This document shows positions 8,986-17,928 of a stretch of 64,000 nucleotides of DNA, piece by piece. Position numbers and translations under genes: made by a program. The DNA is taken from positions 62,001 through 126,000 of the forward strand of contig NZ_JAYGHP010000002.1 in the NCBI RefSeq assembly GCF_034932065.1, given 5' to 3'. Each line of letters starts with the position of its first letter. The first letter of the stretch is position 1. The DNA is from Crocosphaera sp. UHCC 0190. Its GTDB lineage: Bacteria; Cyanobacteriota; Cyanobacteriia; Cyanobacteriales; Microcystaceae. Below the pieces are notes generated by a model. The model searched no databases. It was given only the letters and a program-made list of their open reading frames with translations, and was not told where the DNA came from.

Positions 8986-9855
8986 TCAAGTTTGATTGAT
9001 CCATCGTTTTTTCCAATGACTACTAGGTTCTAAATTACTATTTTCTTGTTCTGTCTGTCTTCGCTGATGAATTATTGCTGCTGAATCTTCTAAATTAGGA
9101 TCTCGATAAGCAATAGCTGCGCGAGTGTTTAAGTGTTCTATTTCTTGTGGAGATAAAGGGGGTAAATTTTCCCCTGTCCAGTTAGCAACAGTTCCAGGCG
9201 ATCGCCTGCCGACACTTCTGGTTGCCCCAATTTTTAATCCTGCCAATTGTAAGGCATTTCGCACAGAAGCTGCACAGGAATAGGTTGCTAAATAGCCATC
9301 TTTGTCTAAGCATTGAGCAATTAATTCCATAAATTCTACTGTCCACAGTTGGGGACATTTTGGAGGAGAAAAGGGGTCTAAAAAAATAGCATCTATTGCA
9401 TTTATTGCAGATTCGGTTCTTAGGGTTTGTCTGGCATCTCCTAATAAAAGTTTAGCATTTAGAATATTGTTGTTAATTTCCTGAGTTTGGGCTAAAATCT
9501 TTAAAAATTCAACAACAGGAGATGACCAACTGTTTAGTAATTGATGGGAAATGGCTTGTAAGGGAACAGTTTGATCCTTTTCTAAGGCAATTAATTCTAT
9601 CTGACAATGGGGATTAACTGACCAAATTGTTTCTAAGGCTGCCGCGCTATTATACCCTAATCCGTAGCAAATATCTAGGATTTTTAAGGTGTTTTTACTT
9701 GAGGCTTTTTCTTTTAATTGACAGGGTTCACTAAATTTATATTGTGCTTCTTGTTTGGCCCCTGAATGGGAGTGAAATAATTCGTTAAATTCTTCTGAAA
9801 AAAAGGTATAAGAACCATCATCAGTCCGTTTAGGAGTTAAGATATTATCAAACAT
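8986..9855 (-). CDS. mnmD: tRNA U34 mnm5s2U methyltransferase, MnmD type
   Basis: 289 residues with the MnmC N-terminal-type methyltransferase fold: a TDDGSYTFFSEEFNE start, the SAM-binding ILDICYGLGYNSAAAL motif near residue 80, DAIFLDPFSPPKCPQLWT near 155 and LATYSCAASVRNAL near 195. Proteobacterial MnmC fuses this domain to an FAD oxidoreductase; that second domain is absent, which matches stand-alone MnmD that methylates the aminomethyl group of wobble uridine in tRNA. It is monocistronic and leftward. The modification chemistry is inferred from the family. Confidence 0.85.
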   Translation of the reverse strand: MFDNILTPKRTDDGSYTFFSEEFNELFHSHSGAKQEAQYKFSEPCQLKEKASSKNTLKILDICYGLGYNSAAALETIWSVNPHCQIELIALEKDQTVPLQAISHQLLNSWSSPVVEFLKILAQTQEINNNILNAKLLLGDARQTLRTESAINAIDAIFLDPFSPPKCPQLWTVEFMELIAQCLDKDGYLATYSCAASVRNALQLAGLKIGATRSVGRRSPGTVANWTGENLPPLSPQEIEHLNTRAAIAYRDPNLEDSAAIIHQRRQTEQENSNLEPSSHWKKRWINQT

Positions 9856-10042
9856 TATTATAAAAATGACTTTGACAAAAAATATTATTTATAATTATGT
9901 ATAAAGGCCAACGATAAAGTCAACTAAATTTAGGGCTTTAGTGCTAAAGGGTGTTTTATGTTAAATATATTTGATTTTATGAGAAATGAGGCAGACGTTG
10001 CTAATTTTCTAAGATAAGATCCGCAGGACTGCCCCACTTCCT

Positions 10043-10570
10043 TTAATTAGAGAGAAATCGCTTGGCCAAAGATAGAGCGTCGGCGATATCGACATCTTTG
10101 TCTCCATCTGTATCAAGAAAACTCTGGAGAACAGAATTATTTACCTGCCCTGGATTCCTAACTTTGGTTGCGCCTGTTTGCAACAATTGTAGGACGACAG
10201 GAATTAGCGTCGGCAGCATCGATTCAATCACGTCTCTGTTGATTCCGGTAGAAGTTGCGGCTTCTTCTGCCATCTGTTGTTGTTTTTGAGGAGTCATGAC
10301 AGCGTTCACTGCGTCGGCATTGGGTGAGATTCCGCTATACTTTTCGATAACCGTTTCTGCTTCTTCAATTCCTTGGGTTTGCTGTTTTTCTTTTAAAGCA
10401 GACCTCACATATTTTCCCACAATCGAAGTAATAACTTGACGCTTTTGATTATCCACATCTCCAATCTGAGATAACTGTTCTACCATGTCGATAATTTGTG
10501 ATAGTTGCGTTGGATTCGCTTGTTTGGTTGGCTCATTAATGGCACTAAGAACTTGCTCAAATAAACTCAT
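10043..10570 (-). CDS. DUF937-like protein with C-terminal EF-hand motif
   Basis: 175 residues beginning MSLFEQVLSAINEPTKQANP. The helical body, with SGINRDVIESMLPTLIPVVL-like repeats ending near residue 150, resembles the bacterial DUF937 family of unknown function. The C-terminus is unusual: DTDGDKDVDIADALSLAKRF is a good dockerin/EF-hand calcium loop (Asp at positions 1, 3, 5, 9 and 12 of the loop). It lies just downstream of, and on the same strand as, the membrane-anchored protein at 10644, 73 bases away, so co-transcription is possible. Function is unknown. Confidence 0.7.
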   Translation of the reverse strand: MSLFEQVLSAINEPTKQANPTQLSQIIDMVEQLSQIGDVDNQKRQVITSIVGKYVRSALKEKQQTQGIEEAETVIEKYSGISPNADAVNAVMTPQKQQQMAEEAATSTGINRDVIESMLPTLIPVVLQLLQTGATKVRNPGQVNNSVLQSFLDTDGDKDVDIADALSLAKRFLSN

Positions 10571-10643
10571 GTTTTTTCCCTATAAATTGACTAGGATGGT
10601 TCCGTTAGTTAAGTTTTAACAGAGGCTAGAAGAGCCAGAAAAA

Positions 10644-11153
10644 TTAGGCTAGGACAAAATCTACATGATCAGTTCCCTGAGTCTCTCCTTTACCCGATTC
10701 TAGTTTTTGTTCATTAATTTCTACTGCAAAGGGAGTAGCGGAGAGTTGCAAATTGTAGTCAGTTTTTTCAGGAGTGTAACCGACACTAGCAATCATATCT
10801 CGTCCTTCGTCGGTATATTGAAATACGAGCATTTGGTTTTTTTCTTGCTTATTATCCCTGGCCCAAATTACCATATAACTTTCTCCTTGATACTCAAAAA
10901 TTTTGGGAGGACGATTGGGAATATAACGACCTGCGTCACCAAAACTGGTATCAAGGAAGTCTTGAACCGAATCAGCTTTAACCACAACATAAGCCACTTC
11001 TTGTTCGGGAGCAGAAATCTCTTGATCGCCTTGAGATTCATCAATTACCTTTTCTTCTCCTCGATTACGAAAATAATCGACTGCCGCTTTGGTGCCGACT
11101 GCTCCCAATGCGGTAAGACCTGCTCCTGCTAAGATTTTATGAATTTGTTTCAT
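10644..11153 (-). CDS. Hypothetical membrane-anchored protein
   Basis: I chose the ATG at 11153 (MKQIHKILAGAGLTALGAVG) because GGTGA lies about 5 bases before it; an upstream in-frame TTG at 11195 would add 14 residues. The 169-residue product has an N-terminal hydrophobic segment (residues 6-22), an acidic linker and a soluble domain with FQYTDEGRDMIASVGYTPE and VDFVLA. No family was recognised. The upstream DNA was replaced by a transposable element whose end lies about 70 bases before the ATG. Confidence 0.6.
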   Translation of the reverse strand: MKQIHKILAGAGLTALGAVGTKAAVDYFRNRGEEKVIDESQGDQEISAPEQEVAYVVVKADSVQDFLDTSFGDAGRYIPNRPPKIFEYQGESYMVIWARDNKQEKNQMLVFQYTDEGRDMIASVGYTPEKTDYNLQLSATPFAVEINEQKLESGKGETQGTDHVDFVLA

Positions 11154-11215
11154 CTGATCACCTTTATTTTGTATGAAATTGTTTTTCTGACTCAATATTG
11201 AGCTTAACTTAACTT

Positions 11216-12463
11216 CTAAGTCTGTTGACGTTCGCCCCTGCTATCACGGCGAGGGGATTCTTCATTCAACGAGTCTCCGTTAGCCAGCAGGATTTCTCCA
11301 ACTAGCCAAGAGGGAATCTCTCCTGAAGCGTGAGTTTGGCTGCGCCCCAACCTACTTAATCCCTTTTGCAAGATGTTTAAAGCCGCATTTCTATCACGAC
11401 AATCTGTATATTCACAATGGGGACAAACATGAGTTCGAGTTGATAGAGACTTCTGCACTTTTTTTCCACAATTAGAACAATTTTGAGAGGTATTATGTGG
11501 CGACACAGCAATCGTTATTTTGCTATATTTATCCCCAAAATACTCTAACCATTGCCTAAAAGTAGACCATCCTGCATCTGTTATTGACTTAGCTAAACGA
11601 CGATTTTTAACCATACCTTTAATATTTAAGTCTTCATAGGCTACTAAGTCGTTAGACTTGATTAAGCGGAGTGCCACACTCTTGACAAACTCTGTTCGCT
11701 GCCTACTTACTCTTAAATGTTTACGGGCATAACGTTGTCTGGCTTTGTGATAATTACGGGATTGTTTAATTCCTTTACGATACTTTTTAGACTTTTTGCG
11801 GTTAAGTCGATTTAGTCGTTTTTCTGATTTTCTATAATACTGAGGACAATTAACTTTATTGCCTTGACTATCTACCAAGAAAAACTTTAAACCAACATCA
11901 ATACCAGTGGTTTGTTGAGAAGGACTTAAATGGTTAACGGTATCTCTAGGGTCTAGTTTAATGCAAAATTGAACATAATATCCATCTGCACGTTTAACTA
12001 TCCTAACCCGTTTAATCTGTTCAGGTTGATAATAGTTAATATCCCTAGAACCTATCAATTTCAACCCACCAATACTCTTTTTATCTGTAAAAGTAATATG
12101 GCGTTTATCCTCTGATAGTTTCCATCCAGAGACTTTATACTCAACCGAACGAGAATGTTTTTTAAACTTAGGATACCCTTTTTTACCTTTAACGTTATTC
12201 TTGCAGTTATCGAAGAAACGAGTGATTGCTCTTAACGTTCTCTCAACCGCAGTTTGGCAAGCATGAGAGTTTAAATCATTGACAAACTTAAACTCTTTTC
12301 TAAGTCTAGTGTTGTATCTGAATAACTCAGTCTTGCCTACACCACGATTGTCTATCCAAAAACGAAGGACTTTATTACGGACAAATTGAGTTGTCCGAAT
12401 CGCCTCATTAATGGATTCTATTTGATGTGGCTTTGGCTTGACTTTATATTCGAGTACGAACAT
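11216..12463 (-). CDS. tnpB: TnpB RNA-guided nuclease (IS605 OrfB)
   Basis: 415 residues, normal for IS1341-type TnpB. The RuvC-like catalytic residues are all present: Asp in TTGIDVGLKFF near residue 191, Glu in LVAYEDLNIKGM near 276 and Asp in DCRDRNAALNIL near 359. Between the last two is an intact four-cysteine zinc ribbon (CSNCGKK and CPHCEY). TnpB proteins are omega-RNA-guided DNA nucleases that preserve the element at donor sites. The C-terminal codons run through the right-end hairpin, and the stop codon (11216-11218) lies outside the element, so the last three residues come from flanking DNA. Confidence 0.93.
   Translation of the reverse strand: MFVLEYKVKPKPHQIESINEAIRTTQFVRNKVLRFWIDNRGVGKTELFRYNTRLRKEFKFVNDLNSHACQTAVERTLRAITRFFDNCKNNVKGKKGYPKFKKHSRSVEYKVSGWKLSEDKRHITFTDKKSIGGLKLIGSRDINYYQPEQIKRVRIVKRADGYYVQFCIKLDPRDTVNHLSPSQQTTGIDVGLKFFLVDSQGNKVNCPQYYRKSEKRLNRLNRKKSKKYRKGIKQSRNYHKARQRYARKHLRVSRQRTEFVKSVALRLIKSNDLVAYEDLNIKGMVKNRRLAKSITDAGWSTFRQWLEYFGDKYSKITIAVSPHNTSQNCSNCGKKVQKSLSTRTHVCPHCEYTDCRDRNAALNILQKGLSRLGRSQTHASGEIPSWLVGEILLANGDSLNEESPRRDSRGERQQT
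11225..11380 (-). ncRNA. Predicted omega-RNA (reRNA) overlapping the tnpB 3' end
   Basis: For TnpB families the guide RNA scaffold is the 3' part of the element, and the guide is the DNA immediately past the right end. The right-end hairpin (11235-11256) and terminal GTCAA fit this, predicting a guide from 11224 downwards (starting CAGACTTAGAAGTT). The 5' limit is not determinable from sequence alone. Confidence 0.45.
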
Positions 12464-12575
12464 TTTGACACTATTTTACCTTGTATCAAAATAATAACAC
12501 AAAATTAATTAAATTGACAACATCTCCATAAAAAACCGTCCGACCCTATCGCGCTTAGGACGGGGCTTGTACCCA
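11225..12575 (-). mobile_element. IS200/IS605-family element carrying tnpB only (IS1341-like)
   Basis: The element reads leftward. Its left end contains a hairpin (CCGTCC at 12537-12542 pairing with GGACGG at 12558-12563) next to CCCCG/CGGGG bases. Its right end contains a hairpin (CCCCT at 11235-11239 with AGGGG at 11252-11256) and closes with GTCAA at 11229-11225 on the leftward strand. Subterminal hairpins without terminal inverted repeats are typical of IS200/IS605 elements. No tnpA is present, so movement would need a transposase in trans. The exact left boundary is uncertain by about 10-20 bases. Confidence 0.75.
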
Positions 12576-12660
12576 AATTTTCGGTCAAAGATAATGCTTA
12601 GAAGATAATACTTTTAATCATACTAACCTACCGATAGCTAATTGATTGTCAAAAATGTAC

Positions 12661-13785
12661 CTACAAAACTTTTTTCAAAGCTTCTAAGAGTAATAAGACA
12701 TTTTCAGGACGAGAATTATAACCCATTAAACCGACGCGCCAAACTTGACCTGCTAATTCCCCTAAACCGCCACCAATTTCGATATTATACTCATTTAAAA
12801 GTCTTTTAGAAACTGTTTTTCCATCGACACCATCAGGGATACGAACTGTTGTTAAAGTCGGCAAACGGAACTCTTGTTCTACATGACAAACTAACCCTAA
12901 AGCTGCTAAACCTTCCCATAATAATTCAGCATTTTTTTGATGTCGTTGCCAACAATTTTCTAACCCTTCTTCTACAATCAAGGCTAACGCTTCTCTTAAC
13001 CCATAATTCATATTACAGGGGGCCGTATGATGATATTTTCTCGGTTCTCCCCAATACTGACTTAAAAGGTTCATATCTAAATACCAATTAGACACAGGAT
13101 TTTTGCGATTTTGCAACTTATCCCAAGCGCGAGGACTCATCGTAAAAGGTGACAGTCCTGGGGGACATCCTAACCCTTTCTGACTACAACTATAAGCTAA
13201 ATCAACACCCCATTGATCGCCATGAAAGGGAACTCCCCCCAAACTGGTAACAGCATCAACTAATAATAAACAATTGTATTCTCGACATAACTCTCCCACC
13301 CCTTCTAAGGGTTGTCTGACCCCGGTAGAAGTTTCCGCATTAACTAAGGCTAAAATAGCAGGTTTATGGGTTTCTAAAGCCTGTTTTAATTCCGTTAAAC
13401 TAAAATTTTGACCCCAAGGTTTACTAATTTTCCTGACATCTGCCCCGTAACGGGTAGCCATATCTACCAAACGATGGCCAAAATAGCCCATAACCCCCAC
13501 TAAAACCACGTCTCCAGGTTCGACTACATTAGCTAAACTCGCCTCCATTCCTGCGCTTCCTGTCCCACTCACAGAAATAGTTAGGGGGTTATTAGTTTGC
13601 CAGACATACCTTAATAAAGTTTGGATCTCATCCATCATTTCTAAATAGAAAGGATCGAGATGACCAATAGCAGGCAAACTCATGGCTGACAAAATACGAG
13701 GGTTCGCATTTGATGGCCCAGGGCCTAATAATAACCGAGGGGGAATATTGAGGGGTTGGGGTTGGGTAGGAGTGGGTACAATCAT
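12661..13785 (-). CDS. Class V aminotransferase (alanine--glyoxylate/serine--pyruvate type)
   Basis: 374 residues. The opening RLLLGPGPSNANPRIL, the SGTGSAGMEASLANVVEPGD motif, LLVDAVTSLGGVPF with the PLP-pyridine Asp, and SCSQKGLGCPPGL with the Schiff-base Lys near residue 200 define a fold-type I, class V aminotransferase of the alanine-glyoxylate/serine-pyruvate group. Homologues in cyanobacteria have often been labelled soluble hydrogenase 42-kDa subunit, a historical name. A photorespiratory glyoxylate-to-glycine role is a reasonable inference. It is transcribed leftward after bciB, with a terminator-like region between them. Confidence 0.9.
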   Translation of the reverse strand: MIVPTPTQPQPLNIPPRLLLGPGPSNANPRILSAMSLPAIGHLDPFYLEMMDEIQTLLRYVWQTNNPLTISVSGTGSAGMEASLANVVEPGDVVLVGVMGYFGHRLVDMATRYGADVRKISKPWGQNFSLTELKQALETHKPAILALVNAETSTGVRQPLEGVGELCREYNCLLLVDAVTSLGGVPFHGDQWGVDLAYSCSQKGLGCPPGLSPFTMSPRAWDKLQNRKNPVSNWYLDMNLLSQYWGEPRKYHHTAPCNMNYGLREALALIVEEGLENCWQRHQKNAELLWEGLAALGLVCHVEQEFRLPTLTTVRIPDGVDGKTVSKRLLNEYNIEIGGGLGELAGQVWRVGLMGYNSRPENVLLLLEALKKVL

Positions 13786-13835
13786 GATTAAATTTTGAGC
13801 CTTGTTAGACTATTTTATCTTAATTATTGATAATT

Positions 13836-13882
13836 AGGCTGTGTAGACAGCCTTTGCTTTCATAGTATCAGGTTTTAACCTG
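13836..13882 (-). terminator. Two hairpins after bciB
   Basis: On the leftward strand, CAGGTT/AACCTG (13882-13869) is followed by AGGCTG/CAGCCT (13853-13836) and then an A/T-rich tail. They lie directly after the bciB stop codon. The T-run is poor, so termination is only probable. Confidence 0.4.
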
Positions 13883-13892
13883 GATACAATTA

Positions 13893-15089
13893 TTAGTTCT
13901 CAGGTAATTGGTACTGAGAGACAATGTTTTTAGCATAATCAGGAACATGGGATTCTAAGATTTCTGGATGATTGCGTTTCACATATAAATAATTACGGGT
14001 AAAATGGGAATCAATGGAAAAACGGGCATATTCTAACCCTTTTGGCCCTATTTTTTCAATGACGACTCCCATTAATTTTGCTGCCCACATCGGCAATGTT
14101 ACCCCTTGATCGTAAGCAGGAATACTTTGTTGTACGGCTTGTTTTCGATCCCCTTTTGAGATGACAGGTTTGGTGTTAAGTTGCTCTTGAACTAAGGCTA
14201 ACATTTCCCGTCCGGTGTCATTACGAACCATGATCCATTGCCAGCCAAATTCTGCCCCCATATAACCGACGACTAAATCAGCCAAAGAGTTAACATAGTC
14301 AAAACAACTCATACAAGAAGGGGCAAAAACATCTTTGAGTTTATTGGTTTTTAGTCCAAAGAAAGGGACTTTTTCAATCGAACCATCTTTATGTTTAAAA
14401 TGCACTCGAAAATCTTGCATAAATTCATAATGTACCACCGTATCAGGGGATTTACTTGTGGTTTCTAAGAACAGTTGTAAACCTTCACGGGTAACATTAT
14501 CCACACAGGGAGTTCCTAATACATAAAGCTTCTCTAATCCTAATTCTTTTTCCACTGCCCGTAAGGCTTGAATTTGACAACCCACTCCAATTACTAATAA
14601 GCGTTTCATCCCTGATTGTTCTATCTGTTCTAAAATAGATAAATTAGGGGATAAGGTAGGTTTATTAACCTTTGCGGCTAAAACTTCTTCAGGGGTTCTC
14701 GCAATCACAGGCATGGGTTGAAAACGATCTTCTTTCGTATTCTGCACACAAACCACCCCTTCAACCATTCCCTTTGTTAGCATTTCACAGGCAATGGTAC
14801 TCACAATTCCTGTCCATTGTGCGCCTTCAATGGGTTGTTTTTTTTGTGCTGCCATCATCTCTTGATGGACACCAAAATACCAATCATTTTCGTCTTCTAA
14901 ATTGCGACTTTTTCCGTGAGCAATGGTTTCAAGTTCGGCAATTTGTTGGTTAAGAAAGGCACAAGCTTCCTTGACATAATGCACATAATATGTATCGCAT
15001 AACCCACACTCGCTACAGAGTTCTTTTGCAGGGCGACGACTACCAGGTTTGAGGGCTTTGGCTTTGGTGTGGGGGGCAAGAGATGTCAT
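13893..15089 (-). CDS. bciB: Divinyl chlorophyllide a 8-vinyl-reductase, ferredoxin-type (BciB)
   Basis: 398 residues of the F420-hydrogenase/dehydrogenase beta-subunit family, closely resembling Synechocystis slr1923. Visible features are the iron-sulfur motif CSECGLCDTYY near residue 22, VIGVGCQIQALRA near 167, GTPCVDNVTREG near 193, and CMSCFDYVNSLADLVVGYMG near 258. The enzyme reduces the 8-vinyl group of divinyl chlorophyllide using ferredoxin, a late step in chlorophyll synthesis. The plant relative HCAR (7-hydroxymethyl chlorophyll a reductase) belongs to the same family, but in unicellular cyanobacteria the 8-vinyl-reductase role is established for slr1923. Confidence 0.88.
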   Translation of the reverse strand: MTSLAPHTKAKALKPGSRRPAKELCSECGLCDTYYVHYVKEACAFLNQQIAELETIAHGKSRNLEDENDWYFGVHQEMMAAQKKQPIEGAQWTGIVSTIACEMLTKGMVEGVVCVQNTKEDRFQPMPVIARTPEEVLAAKVNKPTLSPNLSILEQIEQSGMKRLLVIGVGCQIQALRAVEKELGLEKLYVLGTPCVDNVTREGLQLFLETTSKSPDTVVHYEFMQDFRVHFKHKDGSIEKVPFFGLKTNKLKDVFAPSCMSCFDYVNSLADLVVGYMGAEFGWQWIMVRNDTGREMLALVQEQLNTKPVISKGDRKQAVQQSIPAYDQGVTLPMWAAKLMGVVIEKIGPKGLEYARFSIDSHFTRNYLYVKRNHPEILESHVPDYAKNIVSQYQLPEN

Positions 15090-15245
15090 AGGGTAAAGTT
15101 GATTTGTTAAACAAGAACCTTCACAACAGTTTAGGTTATTACGACGATCATTGCTTAAAATGTTAAAGAAATGTAACGCAATTAATTAAACCCTGTTATC
15201 TAATCAAAAAATTGCTAAAAAACTAATGGTTGTTGGGAAATAAGT

Positions 15246-16430
15246 TTATTTTTCTAATCTGCGACTGATCCAAGATAACGAATAACAAAAACACCAATAA
15301 ATCATAGCAACAAATAAGTAAACTTCTCCATCACTGCCAATAAATTTCGGATTAGCTAAAATAGAACGAGACATTCCTAATAAGTCAGATAATCCCACAA
15401 TTGCCAATAAAGAAGTATCTTTAAATAAACTAATAAATTGACCAAAAATGGTAGGTATAACGGTTTTCAATGCTTGGGGTAAAACCACTAAAACAAGAAC
15501 AAAAAATGGGTTTATACCTAATGCTTTGGCGGCTTCTTTTTGTCCTTTAGGAATAGATTGTAAGCCCCCTCTGACATTTTCTGCTAAATAAGCCGCACTA
15601 AACAAAGTAAATCCAGAAATTGCCCGAACAACCCGATCAAGACGCAGTCCTTCTGGTAAAATTAAAGGTAACATAACTTGAGCCATAAAGAGAATACCAA
15701 GCAGAGGTAAACCTCGTATTATTTCAATATAGGCGATAGATAACCAACGAATCACAGGTAAAGAGCTTTGTCTTCCTAATGCTAATATAACCCCCAAAGG
15801 AAAGGATAAAACAATACTAACAACTGCTGTTAAAACCGTAAGAATTAGACCACTTAAATCATCTAATCTCACGGGTTTTAAAAATAATCCTCCTTCTAAT
15901 AACCAGAGTAAAACAAAAAAAGTTGATAACCATAATAGGGGTAGCCAAGTGCCTAAACTGGGAAATTTTTGTCTTAATTTTTGTCCTAAGAATGCCATTA
16001 AAGCTAACAAAATTAGCATTCCCAGTAATTTCAAACTCGATAAAATACTAATAGGAATTGCTAATAACGCGAAAAGAATGGCAATAAGTCCTAAACCTGT
16101 TAAATTGATCGGGTTAAATAAAGGTTGACTGCGGGTTAAAATACCCCAAGAAAAACCACCTAACCCCATAATAATTGCCAAAGTTGTCCAAGTTCGCCAT
16201 AATAAAGCTAGGGGATATTGACCGACTAAAAATAAGCGTAAATTTAAGCTAATGACATTCCATTGTGCTTGGGTAAAAATCCAAATAATTAAATTAGAAC
16301 TAATCCTATATAAAAAGAAAAGACTAATCAGAGTTAGAAGACTGTTATACCAGGTACTAAACAGATTTTTTCTAATCCAACTTAGGGGACTAACTCGGTA
16401 AATAGGAGGGGGAGAAATGAGGTTAGACAT
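15246..16430 (-). CDS. Amino-acid ABC transporter permease (NatH/BztC-like)
   Basis: The ATG at 16430 (MSNLISPPPIYRVSPLSWI) gives 394 residues, the usual size for the long permeases of polar/neutral amino-acid importers (NatH of Anabaena, BztC/AapM). The longer frame from 16532 would run through the gap2 terminator. About eight membrane helices are visible. The C-terminal half carries the HisM-type permease domain with the EAA-like loop GQKEAAKALGINPFFVLVLV near residue 300. The cognate partner permease, ATPase and binding protein are not adjacent. Confidence 0.87.
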   Translation of the reverse strand: MSNLISPPPIYRVSPLSWIRKNLFSTWYNSLLTLISLFFLYRISSNLIIWIFTQAQWNVISLNLRLFLVGQYPLALLWRTWTTLAIIMGLGGFSWGILTRSQPLFNPINLTGLGLIAILFALLAIPISILSSLKLLGMLILLALMAFLGQKLRQKFPSLGTWLPLLWLSTFFVLLWLLEGGLFLKPVRLDDLSGLILTVLTAVVSIVLSFPLGVILALGRQSSLPVIRWLSIAYIEIIRGLPLLGILFMAQVMLPLILPEGLRLDRVVRAISGFTLFSAAYLAENVRGGLQSIPKGQKEAAKALGINPFFVLVLVVLPQALKTVIPTIFGQFISLFKDTSLLAIVGLSDLLGMSRSILANPKFIGSDGEVYLFVAMIYWCFCYSLSWISRRLEK

Positions 16431-16490
16431 TGTTTTTAAGTAAGTTAACAAAATAAGGGCAACCGCAGGGGCTACGGCTTTCTGATTTAA

Positions 16491-16520
16491 TAAAAAAAGG
16501 AAGGCTAATATTAGCCTTCC
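16491..16520 (-). terminator. Rho-independent terminator of gap2
   Basis: A perfect 22-base inverted repeat at 16499-16520 (arms GGAAGGCTAAT and ATTAGCCTTCC) is followed on the leftward strand by seven T residues. It lies 50 bases after the gap2 stop. Confidence 0.9.
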
Positions 16521-16572
16521 CCTAAATATCATTGCCTTCTAAGCAACAATGAGCCGTCTGAAAATAAAGGGA

Positions 16573-17586
16573 TTATTTCCAATTTTTAGCAACGACTTCA
16601 GCTAAGTCAACAACCCGTTGAGAGTAACCCCATTCGTTGTCATACCAAGCAATCACTTTAACCATATCGCCACCCATTACCATCGTCAGACTAGCATCAA
16701 CGATGGCAGAACAATCCGTTCCCCGATAGTCAGAGGAAACTAAAGGTAAATCATTGTACTCAATAATTCCTTTCATAGAGCCTTCAGCCGCTTCTTTTAA
16801 CACATCATTGACTTGTTCAGCAATGGTGTTTTTCTCAACTTGGGCCACTAAGTCAACCACAGAAACGTTAGGGGTGGGAACCCGCATAGCGATCCCATTT
16901 AATTTTCCTGCCATCTCAGGAATAACCAAAGCAACCGCTTTCGCTGCTCCAGTAGAAGTGGGAACAATATTAACAGCAGCTGCCCGCGCCCGACGGAGAT
17001 CGCGGTGACTTGCGTCTAAAATCCGTTGATCCCCAGTGTAACTGTGGGTGGTGGTCATGGTGCCTTTGATGATACCAAAGTTGTCATTCAACACTTTCAC
17101 CACAGGAGCGAGACAGTTGGTGGTACAACTGGCGTTACTGATAATATTGTGCTGATCGTGATCGTAATCTTGGTGGTTGACACCCACTACAAAAGTCCCC
17201 ACATTACCGCCCTTACCAGGGGCTGTGATTAGGACTTTTTTGGCTCCAGCAACGATGTGTTTAGAAGCACCCTCTTCTGAGACAAAAACCCCAGTAGATT
17301 CAATAATCAAATCAACACCCCACTCCGCCCAAGGCAAATTTAAGGGGTTACGATCCGAAACACACTTAATGGTTTTGCCATTGACGATGAGTGAATTATC
17401 ATCAGCGTCGATGTCAGCATTTAATTTGCCGAGCATGGAGTCATATTTGAGCAGGTGAGCGTTGGTTCTGGGATCAGAAGTATCATTGATCCCTACTAGC
17501 TCTAATTGGCTATTTTCCCGCCCTAACCAGCACCGTAAGAAGTTACGTCCAATCCGTCCAAACCCGTTGATCGCTACTCTAATCAC
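16573..17586 (-). CDS. gap2: Glyceraldehyde-3-phosphate dehydrogenase, photosynthetic type (Gap2)
   Basis: 337 residues. [14 protein letters not shown] forms the nucleotide-binding start, and NASCTTNC contains catalytic Cys154; [16 protein letters not shown] and [12 protein letters not shown] are family signatures. The segment after the second beta strand reads [19 protein letters not shown], which matches the plastid GapA/Gap2 class that accepts NADPH rather than the strictly NAD-dependent Gap1. It therefore probably catalyses the reductive step of the Calvin-Benson cycle. It is monocistronic with a strong terminator. Confidence 0.95.
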   Translation of the reverse strand: MIRVAINGFGRIGRNFLRCWLGRENSQLELVGINDTSDPRTNAHLLKYDSMLGKLNADIDADDNSLIVNGKTIKCVSDRNPLNLPWAEWGVDLIIESTGVFVSEEGASKHIVAGAKKVLITAPGKGGNVGTFVVGVNHQDYDHDQHNIISNASCTTNCLAPVVKVLNDNFGIIKGTMTTTHSYTGDQRILDASHRDLRRARAAAVNIVPTSTGAAKAVALVIPEMAGKLNGIAMRVPTPNVSVVDLVAQVEKNTIAEQVNDVLKEAAEGSMKGIIEYNDLPLVSSDYRGTDCSAIVDASLTMVMGGDMVKVIAWYDNEWGYSQRVVDLAEVVAKNWK

Positions 17587-17928
17587 TGCGTCTTACCCTC
17601 GATGTCCTACTTCAATAGATTAAAACATTATTAATGACCCCAATGATACCCTAAAGGTTAAGCAATTCGATCTCCAACTAAGATTTTTTTTTGTCTTCGG
17701 AGAATTTTTGACAGACCCACTCTCCTTTCTCAGAATCAGGATTCAAATTCCGCCAATTCTAGGGGTTCGGGAACTTCTCTGGGTGAAGTTGCTTCTAGAG
17801 AGTGCAAAGTAAATAATACGCACCAGGGCTGTTTTAATGACCAACGAGTCAGTTTTTGATATCATAGCCCGTAAATTAATAACCAATCGGTTTTACTCTA
17901 GTTATGTGGTGTGTCAGGAGAGGTAACG
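17587..17928. other. gap2-murC divergent intergenic region
   Basis: 342 bases without a gene. A candidate rightward promoter for murC is TTGACA at 17708-17713 with CAGAAT at 17731-17736, spaced by 17 bp. A matching leftward promoter for gap2 was not clear. No structured RNA was recognised. Confidence 0.4.

Noticed and set aside
12464-12660. A tnpA-like Y1 transposase beside tnpB
   Set aside because: No ORF with a HUH motif is found in the element or within several kb; the element carries tnpB only.
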